From Roseibium sp. HPY-6 (GTDB lineage: Bacteria > Pseudomonadota > Alphaproteobacteria > Rhizobiales > Stappiaceae), in contig NZ_JBEWCD010000003.1 in assembly GCF_040530035.1 (NCBI RefSeq), positions 717,501 to 781,500 on the forward strand: a stretch of 64,000 nucleotides of DNA, written 5' to 3'. The translations under genes were made by a program, and so were the position numbers. Shown piece by piece: positions 61,333-64,000 of this stretch. Within the stretch, counting starts at the first letter, position 1; each line of letters opens with the position of its first letter. The notes beneath the pieces are model-generated. The model made no database searches and had not been told where the DNA came from. It saw nothing but the letters and a program-made list of their open reading frames with translations.

Positions 61333-61743
61333 GTGGCTGACGAAAACAAAGGTGACCTCGAAGAAACATCCTCTGAAAAAGAGGACGGGTTCTGGCTCTA
61401 TGACCTGAAAGTGGAGACAGTTCTCGACGGGCGAACACCTGTGTGCCGGCACATTGAAGGCGAAAGTTTCGCCGTGGAGGGCGAAGCACTTGTATTCGCC
61501 GAAGGGCAGCGTGTTTCCATGTATGCGCTCGCGGCGGTCCTGCCGCTTCTGCCGGCCAAACAACGGGACACGCACCCGAATGACTGGATGTCGACCGATG
61601 CGGAAGTTGCCTGTGCCGACCCGCATTGCGGCGGGCGATTCCGGATAACACGCACGCAAAAGCGCTGGTTCACCCATGCTGAAACGAGTGGCCTGCCCGA
61701 AGCGCGCGGCACGCCATACTGGCAAAAGGATGAGGCGGAATGA
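61333..61743 (+). CDS. TIGR04076-like small protein
   Basis: 136 residues from GTG 61333, chosen because GGGGAG lies just upstream; the ATG at 61300 has no such site. The pattern FWLYDLKVETVLDGRTPVCRH, then EGESFAVEGEALVFAEGQRVSMYALAAVLPLLPAKQ, resembles the TIGR04076 family, which has conserved Cys residues (here CRH and CADPHCGG). Function unknown. It overlaps the aldo-keto reductase gene by 4 bases. Confidence 0.65.
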   Translation: MADENKGDLEETSSEKEDGFWLYDLKVETVLDGRTPVCRHIEGESFAVEGEALVFAEGQRVSMYALAAVLPLLPAKQRDTHPNDWMSTDAEVACADPHCGGRFRITRTQKRWFTHAETSGLPEARGTPYWQKDEAE

Positions 61744-62822
61744 GTGTGGAAACAACACCGCTTCGTCCGGATTACCGGATCCCGCGCGTCATCAAGGGTG
61801 GTTGGCAGCTCGCAGGCGATCACGGACCGGTAGACCCCACAACAGCGATCGCGGATATGGAAGCCTTTCTCGACGCAGGTATCACCGCGTTCGATTGCGC
61901 TGACATCTATACCGGCGTTGAGGAAATGATCGGCGCCTTCATCGGCGATCTGAGGCGTCGCCGCGGGTGTGAAGCAGCGGACCGGGTACAGGTTCATACA
62001 AAACTGGTTCCCGACCTCGAACGTCTTGCAGACCTGCGTGCGGACGAAATTGAGGCGATCATCGACAGGTCTCTCAAAAGGCTTCGCATCGAACGCCTGC
62101 ATCTGGTCCAGTTTTACTGGTGGGACAGCACGATCGGTGCGCCCGTCCGCGCGATGGAGGTTCTAAAGAGCTGCCAGAAGAAAGGCAAGATCGCGCATCT
62201 GGGCGTCACCAACTGGGATATCCCGGAAACAAAACCGTTCCTTGATGCCGGCATCGATCTTGTTTCGACCCAGGTGCAATATTCCCTGCTTGACCGGCGA
62301 CCGGCAAAATCGCTGGTGCCCTGGTGCGGGGACCACGACATCAAACTGCTGTGCTACGGTACACTGGCCGGAGGGTTCCTGACAGAAAACTGGCTTGGCA
62401 AGTCGGATCCCGGCTTTGCCTTTGAGAACAGGTCATTGGTCAAGTACCGTTTGATCATCGATGAATTCGGTTCCTGGTCCGCGTTTCAGGGCCTTCTGAA
62501 CCTGTTGAAGGACATCGGCGACCGCTACGGAGTGACGTTGAGCTCGGTCGCGACGCGATGGGTGCTCCAGCAGCCGCAGGTGGCCGCGGCCATTGTCGGC
62601 GCCCGATACGCCAGACACTTGCCGAAGACGCTCGAGGTTTTCCGCTTTCAGTTGGACGAAACCGACCTAGCGCGTATTTCGAGGCTGCTGGACGCCGCGC
62701 CTGGTCCGCAAGGACCGGTCTTTGCTCTGGAGCGCGACCGGACCGGACGGCACGGCAGGATCATGAAGTACAATCTGAATGCCCGTCCGGACGATGCGGT
62801 TCTGGGTGCGTCCAATGGATGA
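61740..62822 (+). CDS. Aldo-keto reductase, His replaced by Tyr
   Basis: 360 residues. Asp and Tyr of the active site are in FDCADIYTGVEE and Lys in VHTKLVPDL, but the usual catalytic His segment reads HLVQFYWWDS, with Tyr in that place, whereas the fused paralogue on the other strand has QFHWWSF. The rest (GVTNWDIPETKPF, WLGKSDPGFAFENRS, ATRWVLQQPQVAAAIVGAR) is a regular family member. Its substrate may be an oxo-acid from the pathway. It overlaps the neighbours by 4 and 8 bases. Confidence 0.88.
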   Translation: MSVETTPLRPDYRIPRVIKGGWQLAGDHGPVDPTTAIADMEAFLDAGITAFDCADIYTGVEEMIGAFIGDLRRRRGCEAADRVQVHTKLVPDLERLADLRADEIEAIIDRSLKRLRIERLHLVQFYWWDSTIGAPVRAMEVLKSCQKKGKIAHLGVTNWDIPETKPFLDAGIDLVSTQVQYSLLDRRPAKSLVPWCGDHDIKLLCYGTLAGGFLTENWLGKSDPGFAFENRSLVKYRLIIDEFGSWSAFQGLLNLLKDIGDRYGVTLSSVATRWVLQQPQVAAAIVGARYARHLPKTLEVFRFQLDETDLARISRLLDAAPGPQGPVFALERDRTGRHGRIMKYNLNARPDDAVLGASNG

Positions 62823-63588
62823 CGCGATCCTCACCCTCAGCGGCGTGAGCCGGACGTTTGGCGATTTCACCGCCGTCGACAACGTCTCGGTGCAAATACG
62901 CGAAGGATCGATCACCGGCCTGATCGGCCCCAATGGTGCGGGCAAGTCGACGCTGTTCAATGTCGTTGCAGGCGAGTTGTCCCCGACGCGGGGGACGGTT
63001 TCTCTTTTCGGAACCGATATATCCAGACTGCCACCGGACCGTCGATTTGCCATCGGCCTCGGTCGCACCTTTCAGATCCCCCGGCCCTTTGCGCGCATGA
63101 GTGTTCTGGAAAATGTCATGCTGGCCCCTTTGGAGCAGACCGGCGAGACGCTGCTGGGTGCCGTATTCGGCAAGAAGACAATTCGCGAACAAGAGGAAAC
63201 AATTCGGAAACGGGCCCTGGAGGTTCTGGATTTTCTGACACTTCGCCCGGTTGCCGATCAGCCGGCAGGCAAAATCTCCGGCGGCCAGATGAAGCTTCTG
63301 GAACTTGCACGGGTCCTCATGGGCGATCCGAGACTGATCCTTCTGGACGAGCCGGCGGCAGGCGTGAACCCTGCGCTCACCGAAGTGCTTATCGAAAAGA
63401 TCGAAGAACTGAACCGGAGCGGCAAGACGTTTCTCATCATCGAACACGATATGGATTTCGTGATGCGCCATTGTGATCCGGTGATTGCGATGGCCGAGGG
63501 TAAGGTCGTGTTTCAGGGCACATCAGCCGAAGCACAGTCCAATCCGATCCTTCTGGATGCTTATCTGGGAGCGCCGATGGATGCCTGA
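62815..63588 (+). CDS. livG: Second branched-chain-type ABC importer, ATPase (LivG type)
   Basis: 257 residues from ATG 62815. Walker A GPNGAGKS, signature ISGGQMKLLELARVLM and Walker B LILLDEPAAGVNP are all present, as well as GRTFQIPRPFARMSVLENV, typical of LivG. It overlaps the aldo-keto reductase gene by 8 bases and the next ATPase gene by 8 bases. The permease and binding protein genes of this importer are presumably beyond the window end. Confidence 0.92.
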   Translation: MDDAILTLSGVSRTFGDFTAVDNVSVQIREGSITGLIGPNGAGKSTLFNVVAGELSPTRGTVSLFGTDISRLPPDRRFAIGLGRTFQIPRPFARMSVLENVMLAPLEQTGETLLGAVFGKKTIREQEETIRKRALEVLDFLTLRPVADQPAGKISGGQMKLLELARVLMGDPRLILLDEPAAGVNPALTEVLIEKIEELNRSGKTFLIIEHDMDFVMRHCDPVIAMAEGKVVFQGTSAEAQSNPILLDAYLGAPMDA

Positions 63589-64000
63589 GGCCGTGCTTGA
63601 GATAGACGCTCTGACCGCAGGCTATGTGCCGGATCTTCCGATCCTGCGAAAGGTGTCACTGTCTGCTGGAACCGGGCAACTGACGGCCATTATCGGTCCG
63701 AACGGTGCGGGGAAATCAACACTCATCAAGTCGGTTGCGGGTCTGTTATCCGTCTCGAAGGGGCATGTCAGGCTATCGGGGAAAGACATCACCGGCATGT
63801 CACCGGACCGGATGTCCGACAACGGCATGGCATATGTGCCTCAGACCGACAATGTCTTCCGAACATTGACGATACAGCAAAATCTGGATCTCGCGCTCAA
63901 GGCCCACGGCAAGCGCGAAAAACGCCTGGCGTCACTTTTCGAGAGGTTTCCCGTGCTTGCGGACAAGCGGCGCGACAAGGCCGGCGCGCTCTCAGGCGGT
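63581..64000 (+). CDS. livF: Second branched-chain-type ABC importer, ATPase (LivF type), cut by the window end
   Basis: First 140 residues only, from ATG 63581 (MPEAVLEIDALTAGYVPDLP). Walker A GPNGAGKS and the LivF-type NGMAYVPQTDNVFRTLT are present, and the window ends inside the signature (ALSGG). The 8-base overlap with livG shows the same operon. Confidence 0.92.
   Translation, partial: MPEAVLEIDALTAGYVPDLPILRKVSLSAGTGQLTAIIGPNGAGKSTLIKSVAGLLSVSKGHVRLSGKDITGMSPDRMSDNGMAYVPQTDNVFRTLTIQQNLDLALKAHGKREKRLASLFERFPVLADKRRDKAGALSGG

Overview
The window looks like chromosome from a high-GC alphaproteobacterium, probably a marine Hyphomicrobiales/Stappiaceae-like heterotroph. The order 23S rRNA, 5S rRNA, tRNA-fMet is typical of that class. 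So are the many ABC and TRAP solute importers, a DUF1127 small protein and a dimethylglycine-dehydrogenase-like/GcvT fusion. Species identity is inference only.

Layout. (1) 1-2503: the 3' part of 23S rRNA, then 5S, tRNA-fMet and a terminator. Two extra copies of the tRNA 3' end follow within 350 bases, each beside its own hairpin, and a further one lies at 11.08 kb. (2) 2968-10929: a peptide-type ABC importer operon (binding protein, two permeases, fused ATPase) with an unknown protein, an RpiR-type regulator and a divergent DUF1028 protein. The tRNA-end repeats flank it like a small genomic island. (3) 11170-16744: a membrane coiled-coil protein and a complete branched-chain-type ABC importer. 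(4) 17291-24556: mixed housekeeping and stress genes, including LysR regulators, a globin, RidA, DUF1127, a ClpP paralogue, an ArsR/SRPBCC pair and a secreted helical-repeat protein. (5) 24817-34095: seven genes on the + strand, every junction a 4-base stop/start overlap: class I HMG-CoA reductase, UbiA prenyltransferase, a dikinase-like phosphotransferase, a BtaA-like (DUF3419) protein, a phytol/dolichol-kinase-like protein, a GNAT-like protein and an acyl-adenylating ligase. I take this as the most likely undescribed biosynthetic system in the window: an isoprenoid-derived or unusual polar lipid pathway. (6) 34102-38808: YdcF-like, VOC, a caspase-like protein with its two half-domains in swapped order, and an EamA exporter with a divergent LysR. 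(7) 38857-45864: a DMGDH/GcvT fusion divergent from an MttB-family methyltransferase, a LysR, and an orphan Tat-exported peptide-type binding protein, suggesting methylated-amine catabolism. (8) 45959-64000: a large catabolic region. A GntR-leuC-leuD-TRAP operon runs on the minus strand. Divergent from it are a tautomerase-NTF2 fusion, hydantoinase B and A, an isochorismatase-fold protein, an isocitrate-lyase-family lyase and a flavoprotein. A second GntR module follows, with an aldo-keto reductase-RidA fusion, a TIGR04076-like protein, a second aldo-keto reductase and a second branched-chain-type ABC importer that runs off the window end.

How they work together. Region 8 reads as uptake of an organic acid or cyclic amide, ATP-dependent ring opening, hydration of an unsaturated diacid by LeuCD-like proteins, and carbon-carbon cleavage by a KRCGH-type lyase. 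That order resembles the lower part of nicotinate fermentation (dimethylmaleate hydratase plus dimethylmalate lyase), but the substrate is unknown. Most starts were chosen by ribosome-binding site and 4-base overlaps.
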